A stretch of DNA of 64,000 nt, taken from positions 169,351,098 to 169,415,097 of the forward strand of contig NC_062217.1 in the NCBI RefSeq assembly GCF_902686445.1, given 5' to 3'. Source of the stretch: Sciurus carolinensis. Lineage: Eukaryota > Chordata > Mammalia > Rodentia > Sciuridae. Shown piece by piece: positions 54,040 to 63,640 of this stretch. Below the pieces are notes generated by a model. It made no database searches and was not told the DNA's origin. It was given only the letters and a program-made list of their open reading frames with translations. Each line of letters starts with the position of its first letter. Position 1 is the stretch's first letter. Position numbers and translations under genes: made by a program.

Positions 54040-54744
54040 CTGTTATTGGTGCATATTGATTATACAGAATGGCGGGCCTCGTCGTGGCTCATCCACACGT
54101 GCTCAGAAACAAAATGAGGTCAGTTTCACTCGGTGTCTTCCCCTGCCCCCCTCCACCTGACAGTCTCCCAAGCTCTCACACCATCTTTTTTTTCTTTCTG
54201 GGTTTTCCCTCATTTCCACAGGTGAGACAAAACATATATTATACTTTTCTAAATTCAACTTCCTTCACTCAGAATGTTGGCCTCCAGTGTCAGCCATGCT
54301 CCTCTGTTGTGGCTGAATAAAACTCCACTGTGTGGACTCACACCTTTCCTCTCCCTTCGTCTGTGGATGGACACCTAGGCCGCTTCCATCACTTGGCTAC
54401 TGTGGACTGCACTGCTGTACATGTGGCCACGCATGTGTCTCCACGGTACGCAGACTTCGATCCTGCGGGACGAGTGCCAAGGAGCAGTAGAGCTGAGCAT
54501 ATGGTGGTTCTATTTGCAGGAAGCGCCACACTGATTTCCATAGTGGCCGTGCCAATTTACCACCCCACCAACAGTGCGGAGGGTCCTCCCCACCCCCACT
54601 CTCACCAGCATTCACTGATTTATATTCTTGATGATCGCCTTCCTAACTGAAGCACAGTGGAATCTCGGCTAGTTTTGATTTGCATTTCCCTAATGGCTAA
54701 AGATGTTGAACATTTTTCATATAATTATTTGGCATTTGGGAGAT
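54040..54744 (-). mobile_element. LINE L1 3' end, antisense, distal part
   Basis: On plus: TGTGGCTGAATAAAACTCCA, GTGGATGGACACCTAGGCCG, TATGGTGGTTCTATTTGCAG and TTTGATTTGCATTTCCCTAA are the complement of the L1 3' region. Continues beyond the SINE at 55030. Confidence 0.88.
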
Positions 54745-54754
54745 TTGTTTGGTT

Positions 54755-55012
54755 TGAATGGTGTTGCAATACTGGGGTTTGAACCCGGGAGCACTCTACC
54801 AGTGAGCTACATCCCCAGCCCCCTCCCACTTTCTTTTCTTTCTTTCTTTCTTCTTTCCTTTCTTTCTTTCTTTCTTTCCTTTCTAATTTTTTTTTTTTTA
54901 CAGTTTCTCTCCAGGTTGCCAGTCTGGCCTCAGACTTGCCCCCTTCCTGCCTCAGCCTCCCAAGTCATTGGGATCACAGCGATCACTGGGTGCCACCACA
55001 CCCAGAAATCAC
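54755..55012 (-). mobile_element. B1-ID composite SINE, antisense, inserted in L1
   Basis: On the minus strand a B1 (55012-54900, from TTCTGGGTGTGGTGGCACCC) joins an A-rich/GAAA-repeat linker and then an ID (54822-54755, GGGGATGTAGCTCACTGGTA). The linker has expanded into a (TTTC)n tract on plus. Confidence 0.88.
54834..54885. repeat. (TTTC)n microsatellite in SINE linker
   Basis: TTTC units with scattered TTCC variants. It arose from the A-rich linker of the antisense SINE. Confidence 0.92.
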
Positions 55013-55029
55013 AGTAGTGCACACCCAGC

Positions 55030-55575
55030 CAAAAAAAAAAAAATTTAGTGTTGCATTTTTTGAGTTCTTTGTATATTCTGGTATTAGCCTTTTGTTGGAA
55101 GAGGAGCTGGCAAAGATTTTCTCCTATTCTGTAGATGGTTCTTAACTCTGTTAGTTGTTTCCTCTGCTGTGCAAAAACTTTTTAACTTGATGCCACCCCA
55201 TGTATTGACTCCTGCTCTTTTCCCAACTAAAGGAGTCCTATTCAGGAAATTGTCCCCTGCAACTGTATGTTGAATTGTCTGCCCCATTTTTTCTTCTAAA
55301 AATTGCAAAGTTTCAGGTCTTATACTCAGAGGGTCTTTGATCCATTTAGAGCTGACTGCTCTGCAGCGTGAGAGATGGGGATCTAGATTCAGTCTTCCAC
55401 ATACAGATTTCCAGTTTTCCCAGCACCATTTGTTAAAAATGCTGTCTTTTCTCCAGGGTGTTTTTGGCACCTTGTCAATGATCAGGGGACTGTGGGTGTC
55501 TCTGGGTCTTCTCTTCGTTCCATGGGTCTACATGTCTGTTTTTATGCCTCTGCCTTTAAAGGTCGGGGAGCTTAA
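55030..55575 (-). mobile_element. LINE L1 ORF2 end, antisense, proximal part
   Basis: On plus: GTTCTTTGTATATTCTGGTA, TTGTTTCCTCTGCTGTGCAA, TTTCCAGTTTTCCCAGCACC and CATGGGTCTACATGTCTGTT are the complement of the ORF2 3' third. 5'-truncated near 55575. Confidence 0.9.
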
Positions 55576-56859
55576 AATAAATTCTGGACACATGCAGAAC
55601 CCACCGCAGCTTGTTCCCACTGGGTGGCCCTGCCCTCCTGCTGGGTCATCAAAAGTGTCCCTGCGGTGGCCAGGCCAGAGGGGCAGACACATATGACATG
55701 CAGGGTGTCCAAGGGGTTGAACAGCACACCATGCCCGCTAAGCATGCCTCCCATCCGACCTTCTGCAGGGCTCGACTCTGGCCTCCTCCTGACCACCATC
55801 CAGAAACTAACCTCTGGGCCACTAACCCCAGCACTGCTGCTCACTTCTGGTCACTGGCCACCAGTTCTTCCTTTGGAGCCTGTGAGAAATGCAGGTCTAG
55901 CACGGGAGGACCTCTCAGACCACCTCAGAACCTGCTGAGTTGGGGAGAAGAGACCCGAGTGTGACTGTCCCCCAGTTAGGTGGCAGGGACCAGGAACTGG
56001 CCAGGGACCAGACACCCTGCCAAGGTCTTGGTGAGTATTTCATTTTCTTCCCCAGCGACCTTCTCGGAAAGGGTCCCTTTTTCCAGGTGAGAAAGAAGCG
56101 CTCGGATAAATTCTGGCAAGTCCTCCAATCCCAGCCTCCCAGCCTCTCTGGAAATCAAGTGATGACACCCGCTTCTCCAGCAGGCTCAGCCAGGCCACTG
56201 GAAGTCTGACGAGGCCAGGCTCACGGGCCCACAGGAAACGGTTCCTTTAGCACTGGTCCCTCGGGGCCACACTGTCTTAACACTAGAAGAATGCCAAATA
56301 CAATGAGGCTTTACTTTTCCTCTGCAGAGAGGCCATTATCTTCACAGCATGAGGCCCAACCTCCTCAGGAACACCCTCAGAGCTGCTCAGGCCCCCCGCA
56401 GGGTGAAATCTACCAGAATGATGCACCCACTCCAAGCAGACGCCTCTGCAGCCAGACGAGGGGATCAAAGTGCCTGAAAAGGCCCCTCCTTTCCAAAATG
56501 CCCCTCCTGGGACAGGGCAGAGCCGAGGTCCTGGTTCTGCAGGAGCGGGTCTCGCAGACACCAATCTTCTGAGAAAGAAATGAGGCCAGGTCCCTCCCTG
56601 CTCTGAGCCCAGAGTGGGCCCCTGCTGGACCCCTCAGAGATGAGTCTCTGGAGGATGCCGGCTGACACGAAGGGAACGAGGTGGCCCAAGTAGAGGCTCT
56701 TCCTAGACAGGTGGTGGGCCAGGAGCGGCCCTCTGAAAAGATGCATTCGAGGACCTGCAGAGGAGGGGGTTGCCTGGCAACTAGCAGGGCAAGGCCCTCC
56801 CAGCAGCGGAGCGGGGTTGCCAAAGCCCAGGCGCTTCACAGGTGATGTATTCTCCGCAG
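55576..56859. other. No gene seen
   Basis: GC-rich unique DNA. Confidence 0.4.
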
Positions 56860-56869
56860 CTCCGCCAGG

Positions 56870-56965
56870 GGCGTACCATAACTGCACTTTACAGGTGGGG
56901 AAACTGAGGCTCGAAGGCACAAAACTGGCTCGCCCAAGATCCTCCAGCCAGGGGAGCAAGGATCT
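56870..56965 (-). mobile_element. MIR SINE fragment, antisense
   Basis: TTTACAGGTGGGGAAACTGA followed by GGCTCGAAGGCACAAAACTG is the antisense MIR core. Confidence 0.78.
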
Positions 56966-58714
56966 AGTTGTGCAGGGGTCACCTGGATCCCATCTCCTCT
57001 AGGGGCTCCTGGCCTGAGAATGGCCCTGATTGTCTTATCTCCTCACAAAGGCCAGTCTGGGCAGCTTGGAGCAGGCCCTGACCTCCGGAGTCTGAAGACA
57101 GAGTCCGATTGCTCCCAAAGATTGCTTCTGAGATCAGGTTATGGCCTTGGGAGAAACTTGGACCTTGTCCATTCGCTGTGACGTGGAGCCGTTCCCTGGA
57201 TGGAAAGGGCTGAGCCTGACCCGAGCAGGCCGCACTCCCGAGGCCCCAGCTAAACCCCTACTTCTGTGTGAGCCCGACCCCCTCATCAGTCTTGGTCCTT
57301 GCTGGGCATGCAGTGCTACCTGACCACTGGAGGACTGGGACACTTGGATCATGGCATGACAGCCACGTGGAGGTGGGCTGAGCAGCGACCAGCAGGGAGC
57401 CTGGCAGAGCAGCCTCAGGAAGCACTCGGCACCTCTCTCCTGTACCCTGCTTTGCGGGGGCAGCTCCCGGCTCCCACAGACACATGGGGTCTTCATCTGC
57501 CTCTCATACACATCCCCAGAGTTCAGCTCAGGCAGCACCAAGGCCCCAAGAGACACTGTGGCAGCCACATCCAACCAGGCTTTAGACTTCAAAGGCCCCC
57601 GGTAATGACAGGGAACACCTGTGCCGAAACCACCAGCCTCAGCCAGAGGAGGCCAGGCACCTGGGCGTGCCATCCTGTACCCAGCGGGCATCAGCACAGC
57701 CATGGGCAGCTGTGCTGGTGTGAGCCGGCACCCGGGTAGCTCCTCCCACCAGTTCCTCCTCTCCACTGGACCCTCTCTCGAGTCTGCCCTCATGACCTCT
57801 GCTGCAGGGACCCCCATCTGTCTCTAGCCCCACCTGAGAGCCACAGACCAGGTTCACCTGCAGCCACTGGTTCCATTCTGGACGCGGCCAATGACTGTGG
57901 CTCTCTGGGGCTCCCCTGAAGGATTTCAGAACATGGGGCCTACAGACCCCACTCCCAACGAACATAGAGGATTTCTGGATCCAAGTCTTCCCACCCCACC
58001 CTGAATGGAAGATGGAGAGGGAGGTGGCACTTGCCCAACCTCAGCTACAGCAGCCAGGGACAGCCTGGGAGCCACCAGAAGGAAGACAAAACCCTTTCCC
58101 ATGAGCACCGCTGGGGGGGCACGGTCTCGGAGAAGCACTGGGAACACAGGCAGCAAATCTAATCGGACTCCAGAAGGGGGGCCTCCTCTTGCTCCTGGGC
58201 ACCTGTCTGTGTTCCGGGCTCCTCCGCAGCTGGGTTCACTAAACCAAGCCAGGATGCGAGCCCGCTGAGCCCAGAGAGGGAGTGCCCAGACACCCGAGGA
58301 TCACAGCTCAGGCCCCGAGGGTGCCGGGGCCACGGGCCTCCCTGACCACAAGCACTGCAGGCCCAGAGCATCAGAAATGGGCCCCCGGGCAGTGCTCGCC
58401 CAACGACTGGCGGGGGCTGGCATGGAAAGCCCCCAGAAACCTGGCCGCTCTCATGGGAGGCCTCAGACTTGAGGTTCCCGGAGTCCCCAGTGGGACGGGG
58501 CCCTGCTGACCGGAGGTCACTTCCTCTGGTTCATCTCACCTGCCCACTCCAGGTGTCTCCCGGGTCACCTCCCCCACACACCCGCTCTCAGGTCTGACTC
58601 TGGATGGGGAGGGCCACCCGAGACGGAGGGCACAGGCTAGGGGTGGGGACAGGCTGCCCGGAAGCCCTCCACAGCAACAGGAGAAGCCAGGCGCCACTTA
58701 AGTCTCACCCTGGG
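56966..58714. other. No gene seen
   Basis: GC-rich. A 227-codon minus frame (57134-57817) overlaps plus frames and has no domain. Confidence 0.45.
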
Positions 58715-58805
58715 GCAGGTGTTACGATGCCCATTTCTCAGATGCAGGAACCGAGGTTCGGAGATGCCCAGGTCCCCAACAAGGGACAGGTGAAGCAGGG
58801 GTCCA
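58715..58805 (-). mobile_element. MIR SINE fragment, antisense
   Basis: GATGCCCATTTCTCAGATGC followed by AGGAACCGAGGTTCGGAGAT fits the antisense MIR core. Confidence 0.65.
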
Positions 58806-59206
58806 CACCCAGTCCCCGGCTGCAGAGCACAGTCCCAGCTCCCGGGCCACACAAGGCTGCCAGGCAGAGCTGGAGGAAATGGCAGATTCTCAGAGGGAAC
58901 ATTTTCAACTACTCCATGAAGGCCACCAGAAGCTGGTCCATCAGGTCCGTGAGGGACAGGGAGGTGGCTGATGGGCAGGACCAGTGCCCATGTCCCCAGG
59001 GCCTCAGGGCACCCCCAAATGCCTCAGCCCCCAGGGACCCGGATGAGCCCCTCTCCTGCTCATGGAGCCGCCCCATCTCCCTCTTGCCCCATCTCAGACA
59101 CTCGCGACTCGGCTTGCTGCTGAGAAGCTCGCTAATGAGAAGCGCACTTCACTTCCTCAGGGAGGCAGCTGCAGGCTGCGAGGAGTGCAGACTCGCGGGG
59201 GCGAAT
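58806..59206. other. No gene seen
   Basis: Unique GC-rich DNA up to the ID insertion. Confidence 0.4.
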
Positions 59207-59325
59207 CATCCCAGGGCTTTTTTTTTTTTTTTGCGGTGCTGGGGATCGAACCCAGGGCCTTGTGCTTGCAAGGCAAGCACTCTACCGACTGAGCTACCTC
59301 CCCAGCCCGCCATCCCAGGGCTTTT
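59207..59325 (-). mobile_element. Young ID SINE with target duplications, antisense
   Basis: The body is 59233-59308. On the minus strand it has an A box (TAGCTCAGTCGG) and an intact B box (GGTTCGATCC) for RNA polymerase III, then an A tail. CATCCCAGGGCTTTT occurs on both sides (from 59207 and from 59311). Intact CpGs and clean duplications indicate a recent insertion. Confidence 0.95.
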
Positions 59326-59549
59326 TATTAATTTTTTTACTGCGATGTTTTTATGGTTTTCTCAAAACACAGAAGAGTAAGGCTCATCTCTCCTGTTATT
59401 GGCAATGACTGGAGTAGAGCTCAGGAGACCAAGAGAGCCGCAGAAACCACCCCTCGGATGAGGAAGGCCAGGTCCAGCGCGGCCTCTGCTCCCCAGAGGC
59501 CGGACGGAGGCGAGCAGCAGCACCCAGCAGCACAAGCCATGTCTGGGTT

Positions 59550-59625
59550 CTGCTTGTCCCTTGGGGTGCTGGGGCTCAAACCCCAGGGCCAGGCGAGCGC
59601 TCACCACGGGGTCACACCCCAGCCT
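59550..59625 (-). mobile_element. Old ID SINE, antisense
   Basis: GGGGTGCTGGGGCTCAAACC and GGTCACACCCCAGCCTGGG follow an antisense ID with heavy erosion. Confidence 0.65.
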
Positions 59626-59639
59626 GGGCAATCGTGAGT

Positions 59640-60070
59640 TCTTCTGTTCTACAGTCTTCGAGTGTCCAAGAAATACTCACGTGGATGGGTTCATTCAGGA
59701 AGCAATTCGACGAAAACCTCCATTTGCCCAAGGAAATTAAAATAATTCACCTACTATGGTGATGAGATGGCATCTGATACAGTCGCAACCCTAACACTCG
59801 GGAGAAAATGTAACAACAGTGGTCAGGCACCCCGCCCCTTCTATTTTTAAGTGAAAAACAAATAATGAAACGATGTATGGAGTAGGATCCAATCTTCATT
59901 TTCCCAAAATATATGCACACAAATGCAGAGAACTATAGAGGGGGGGCTTTCACGGGGCCAGGGCTGTCCCCTCGGAATGAGAGGACCACAGGGGGGTCCT
60001 CATCGCTCCTTCTTGTATTTCTAGATTTCAGAGATGAACATGGGTTACTCCAGGAATCAGAGAAACACAA
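59640..60070 (+). mobile_element. Old LINE-like 3' end, tentative
   Basis: AACGATGTATGGAGTAGGAT, CCAATCTTCATTTTCCCAAA and ATATATGCACACAAATGCAG recall a 3' segment of old L1 families. Limits uncertain. Confidence 0.45.
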
Positions 60071-60387
60071 TAAGGTGAAGAGCCATAAAGCACTCGCCAA
60101 CCTGGCTTCCTGGCATGAAGTGCACACAGGACATGTGGGAGCCCTTCCCAGTGGGCTCCTGGCCCTGCAGGAGGGGCTCGGGAGAGGAGGCTGACCAGCG
60201 AGGCACCAACCCCCATCCCTGATCTCTTGCCCTCAGTGTGGATTTTACTCGACTCATCAACGCCCAAGAAATGGTTCCTTATACTCTTCAAAAGCAAGAT
60301 GAATCTGACCCTGGGCCCCACGCCCCCTGGGCTGAAGGCAAATCCATGCCATCGTTACTAGAACTTTCTCCCCAACTTGGACTGCTA
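60071..60387. other. No gene called; one weak exon-like stretch
   Basis: CTGATCTCTTGCCCTCAG (ending 60236) is a fair splice acceptor followed by about 180 open bases and a GTAAAA donor near 60419. The donor lies in the transposon that follows, and the 60-residue translation is not recognisable, so no exon is called. Confidence 0.3.
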
Positions 60388-60560
60388 GACCTAACAAAGC
60401 GAGATACAGGATACCCAGGTAAAATTCCATTTCAGGTAAATAACAAGGAATTTTGAGCATACCTGTGTCACATGCAATATTTGGGATAGGCTTATAGCAA
60501 AATATGAATCAATGTCGATCTGAAATTGACGGGGAGCCCTGCACTGACCGGGCAACCCTA
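60388..60560. mobile_element. Palindromic DNA transposon (MITE), both arms
   Basis: The left arm (ACAGGATACCCAGGTAAAAT, TTTCAGGTAAATAACAAGGA) and right arm (AATCAATGTCGATCTGAAAT, GGGGAGCCCTGCACTGACCG, GGCAACCCTA) are imperfect reverse complements about CATGCAATATTTGGG. It matches a known palindromic mammalian MITE, possibly MER53. Confidence 0.72.
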
Positions 60561-60690
60561 CCTCTGTGTACCTGCCTTACAGACGCTGTGACGATTAAAC
60601 AAGCTGACGCGTGTGAAGTCGCTAGGACGCGACTGGCACAGTCCTGGCATCGCCAGTTTTAGCGGCTCGTTGTTAATGTTGTTACTGACC
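60561..60690 (+). mobile_element. MIR SINE 3' half, sense
   Basis: GACGATTAAACAAGCTGACG, TGGCACAGTCCTGGCATCGC and CTCGTTGTTAATGTTGTT fit the MIR 3' domain. Confidence 0.65.
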
Positions 60691-61212
60691 CACAAGCCCT
60701 CTGGGCACGTTTCGCGGGAGGTGTGGGGTCCTCCAGCTCCTGCCCACGGGGAGAGTCCTGCTGCCCATCGCCTACAACTCAAACAAGCAGGCTCTCTGCC
60801 GTGAGCTCGGCTCCCTTCCCCTCCAGCCCTCCCTGCAGACCCTGTCCCTTGCCACCCGCCGCCTCACCACAGGCTTCCCTCCAGGCTGACGCCACCTTTT
60901 GGCAGGTCCTCTTCAAGTCAAGGAGAACTTATTTTTTTTTTTAAGTCTAAAAGCATAAAAGACCCATCGCTTAGAAACAAAGTTCAAGAAAGTCACAGAG
61001 AAATACACTGAATGACTGAAATGACAAAAATGGAGCCCGGTCCTGGACACACTGCGTGAGGACTGTGGCCGAGGCCCTCCTAGGGGAAAAGCCAAGGTCT
61101 TCAGTCATTACTCGCAAACAAGAAAAATGGAGAACCAATGAGCTCAATTCAAGGGGCCAGGAAACATCAACAGAGCCATCTCACAACAAGAAGGGCACAA
61201 GAAACAGACAAG
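60691..61212. other. No gene seen
   Basis: Unique DNA. A T12 run near 60931 may be a retroposon tail without a visible body. Confidence 0.4.
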
Positions 61213-61327
61213 GTAGCCGGGCCTGGCGGCACATTGCAGTCCAACCAGGAGGCTGAGGTGGGAGGATCACTCGAGCCCAGGAGTTCTAGGCCAGCCTGGG
61301 CCACACAGCAAGATCCTGTCTCACAAA
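61213..61327 (+). mobile_element. B1 (7SL-type) monomer SINE, sense
   Basis: GTAGCCGGGCCTGGCGGCAC, GGCTGAGGTGGGAGGATCAC and CAGCAAGATCCTGTCTCACA. No ID half follows. Instead the A tail has become the purine tract. Confidence 0.9.
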
Positions 61328-61580
61328 AAAGGAAGGAAGGAAGGAAGGAAGGAAGGAAAGAAGGAAGGAAGGAAGGAAGGAAGGAAGGAAGGAAGGAAGG
61401 AAGGAAGGGAGGGAGGGAGGGAGGGAGGGAGGGAGGGAGGGAGGAAGAGAAGGGAAGGGAGGAAGAGAAGGGAAGGGAGGGAGGGAGGGAGGGAAGGGAA
61501 GGGAGGGAGGGAGGGAAGGGAAGGGAGGGAGGGAGGGAAGGCAGGAGAGATTGAGGCAGGGAGGGAGAAAGAAAAAAACG
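61328..61580. repeat. (GGAA)n/(GGGA)n purine tract, ~250 bp
   Basis: Over 250 bases with almost no pyrimidine on the plus strand, beginning as (GGAA)n and passing to (GGGA)n. Open frames at 61138-61604 on both strands (Lys/Glu/Gly-rich, Pro/Ser/Leu-rich) are repeat artefacts. Confidence 0.98.
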
Positions 61581-61651
61581 GAAATAGACAAAGGCAGAAT
61601 TCAATAAAAAAGAGAACAGAAGAGAAATAGTTGACCCAGCGCACTACAAAG

Positions 61652-61830
61652 ACAGTCGTGCACCACTTAAGGACAGAGCCCTTCCTGAGAAGCGTGTGCT
61701 GGGTAGCCTCACTGAGCTCACTGACATGAACTACAACAGCTATGATGTCACTAAGCAGGTGATGTTACAGGAGCACTTAGGTACACGCAATCTGCCACTG
61801 ACCAAAACATCCACCTGCCACTTGTGATTA
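61652..61830 (+). mobile_element. Small inverted-repeat DNA transposon (MITE-like), copy 2
   Basis: Left end CAGTCGTGCACCACTTAAGG, inner CCTGAGAAGCGTGTGCTGGG, right end CTGACCAAAACATCCACCTG then CCACTTGTGATT. Same order and orientation as 42176-42354. Confidence 0.68.
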
Positions 61831-61927
61831 TGATAGACCATAAAAATATAAATAAGGACAACTCAAATACAACAAATAGTTTCACATTAAATATTTAAGG
61901 AATACTATTTGTAGCTACAAGCCAATA

Positions 61928-61934
61928 TTTAAAA

Positions 61935-61971
<37 letters not shown>

Positions 61972-62059
61972 GGTGCTGGGGATCAAACCCAGGGCCTTGT
62001 GCTTGCAAGGCAAGCACTTTACCGACTGAGCTATCTCCCCAGCCCTTTAAAACAGATTT
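61928..62059 (-). mobile_element. Young ID SINE with 31-base tail and 14 bp target duplication, antisense
   Basis: The body is 61970-62045, preceded on plus by T31 (61939-61969). TTTAAAACAGATTT is present at 61928-61941 and 62046-62059. On minus the A box TAGCTCAGTCGG is intact, but the B box reads GGTTTGATCC, having lost its CpG. Confidence 0.96.
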
Positions 62060-62321
62060 AAATGCATACATTTCTGGGAAAAAAATGTAAAGTACCAAAA
62101 TGGGTACCAAAGGAGGTAGAAAAGTTAAATAGACCAATAGCCAGAAAAGAAAGTTTTTAAAAAAAAAAAAGAAGAAGAAGAAATAGAAGAGCCAGTAGAG
62201 GCGGAGCTGGTCTGAGAGCTCAGCACTGTGGCCAGATACATACTTAATAGACCAAAAGCAACCGTGCTCCTTTGCTCCAGCAGGACCCACTGAAAAAGGC
62301 AGCAAAAGTACAACAGCAGCA

Positions 62322-62449
62322 GCTGGGGCTGCGGCTCAGAGGTGGAGCACTCGCCTAGCACGTGTGAGGCACTGGGTTCGAATCTCAGCACCACACACAC
62401 ACAAAAAAAAACAAAATAGAGTTATAAAAAATATCTTTAAAAAATAAAA
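62322..62449 (+). mobile_element. ID SINE, sense, inside L1
   Basis: GCTGGGGCTGCGGCTCAGAG, TAGCACGTGTGAGGCACTGG and GTTCGAATCTCAGCACCACA show a complete ID. The A-rich tail includes AAAAATATCTTTAAAAAATA of the sciurid type. Confidence 0.92.
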
Positions 62450-62577
62450 ATATGCATAATAGCATTATCAGAAACAGCAAAAAATTTATGTGCATGTCTA
62501 GGACCAAGCCCACCAAAGAAAGCATGAGATCTTTATGGAGAACATCCTGGATCAATTAAAGACACCAAAGATGCTGA

Positions 62578-62664
62578 GGGCCCGGATGTGTGGAGTAAGT
62601 ATCAGGGAAGCACTTGCCTGGCAGCGCAAGGCCCTGGGTTCCGTCCCCAGCACCGCACAAAACA
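62578..62664 (+). mobile_element. Older ID SINE, sense, inside L1
   Basis: AAGCACTTGCCTGGCAGCGC and GGGTTCCGTCCCCAGCACCG. The 5' A-box region (TGTGTGGAGTAAGTATCAGG) is badly eroded. Confidence 0.82.
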
Positions 62665-63000
62665 GAGCTGTTCCTGGGCAGCACACTTATCACGGAGTGG
62701 GACAATATTCCTCAAACTAACGTACAGATTAAAAATAAACCAAATCCAATCAAAAGCACGGTCGCATATTTTCAAGAACTTTACAAACTGATTTGAAAAT
62801 TCCTATGAAAAATTAAGATTCATGAGTGGCTCAAACAATTTTCTTCGTTAAAAAGATCAAAAAGTGTGGTGCTGGCATGGGAACAGATGAGACAATCAAA
62901 GAAATGGAATGGAAACCCCAGCATCAAATCAGAAGGATGGAAACAGCATCGAAAACCACAGGGGCCGATGAATGATCTGGTGAGCGGCACGGGAATCTCA

Positions 63001-63430
63001 GCTGGTCCCACAGGGCTTTGGCTCTCTCCTTGTCCAGGCGACACTGCACCAGGTGACACTGGAGAGCGCCCGGCCTGCGCTCAGGCCACACCTGGGCCTC
63101 CCACGGCTGTGCTGCCTACGCGGCCATCACTGGCCTGGTACTGCTGTGCATCCTACAACTTCAGCATACATTTGTGACATCTTCTGATGTTTAATGCCCA
63201 TTAAGTGCTGATCTCATTCAAGTTTCCTGCATGGAAGAGTGGTTGAAAGAAGCAAGTCCTAAATGGAGAGCAGATCTTGAAATCCCTACACCACACTAAG
63301 CAGACGATTAGGCCAACAAAGGAAAGGTAAGCCCGAAGCACTTGGCTTCTGAAACCTAGAGGCAAAGTGTCCAGGATGAGCCACCAAGAAAAGATTCATC
63401 CTGGATAGTTACTTCCTTTAGAAATGGATA
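63001..63430. other. No gene seen
   Basis: Unique DNA. Confidence 0.4.
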
Positions 63431-63435
63431 TTTAG

Positions 63436-63640
63436 AGTAGGGCACAGTGGCGCACACCCAGAATCTCAGGAGGCTGAGGCAGGAGGATCGCGTGTTGGAG
63501 GCCAGCCTGGCAACTTAGGGAGACCTGTCTTAAAATAAAATAAAGACCTAGGGATGAAGCTCAGAGGTAGAATATTCACCTAGCGTGTGGAAGGCGCTGG
63601 GTTTATTCCCCAGTACGGCTAAAAAATAAAAATAAATATA
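63436..63640 (+). mobile_element. Composite B1-ID SINE, sense
   Basis: B1: AGTAGGGCACAGTGGCGCAC, GGCAGGAGGATCGCGTGTTG. Then an AATAAAATAAA linker and an ID: GATGAAGCTCAGAGGTAGAA, GGCGCTGGGTTTATTCCCCA. Tail of AAATAAA units. Confidence 0.92.

Larger units (their letters stand above)
62060..63000 (+). mobile_element. LINE L1 ORF2 remnants, sense, interrupted by IDs
   Basis: AAGTTAAATAGACCAATAGC (about 62124), CAAGCCCACCAAAGAAAGCA (about 62506), CCTATGAAAAATTAAGATTC (about 62803) and AAGTGTGGTGCTGGCATGGG (about 62862) occur in ORF2 order. Much is missing between them. Two ID insertions lie inside. Confidence 0.75.

Noticed and set aside
59233..59308. Possible tRNA gene (A and B boxes present)
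   Set aside because: It has an ID SINE body with A tail and target duplications. It cannot fold as a full tRNA cloverleaf with an anticodon arm.
59062..59380. Frame containing VLGIEPRALCLQGKHSTD
   Set aside because: This peptide is the conceptual translation of an antisense ID SINE.
61138..61644. Glu/Lys/Gly-rich plus frames and Pro/Ser/Leu-rich minus frames
   Set aside because: Translations of the purine tract.
62660..62710. Possible U6 snRNA fragment (GGGCAGCACACTTATC)
   Set aside because: Only a few bases resemble U6 and the rest of the gene is absent; it is L1/ID junction sequence.
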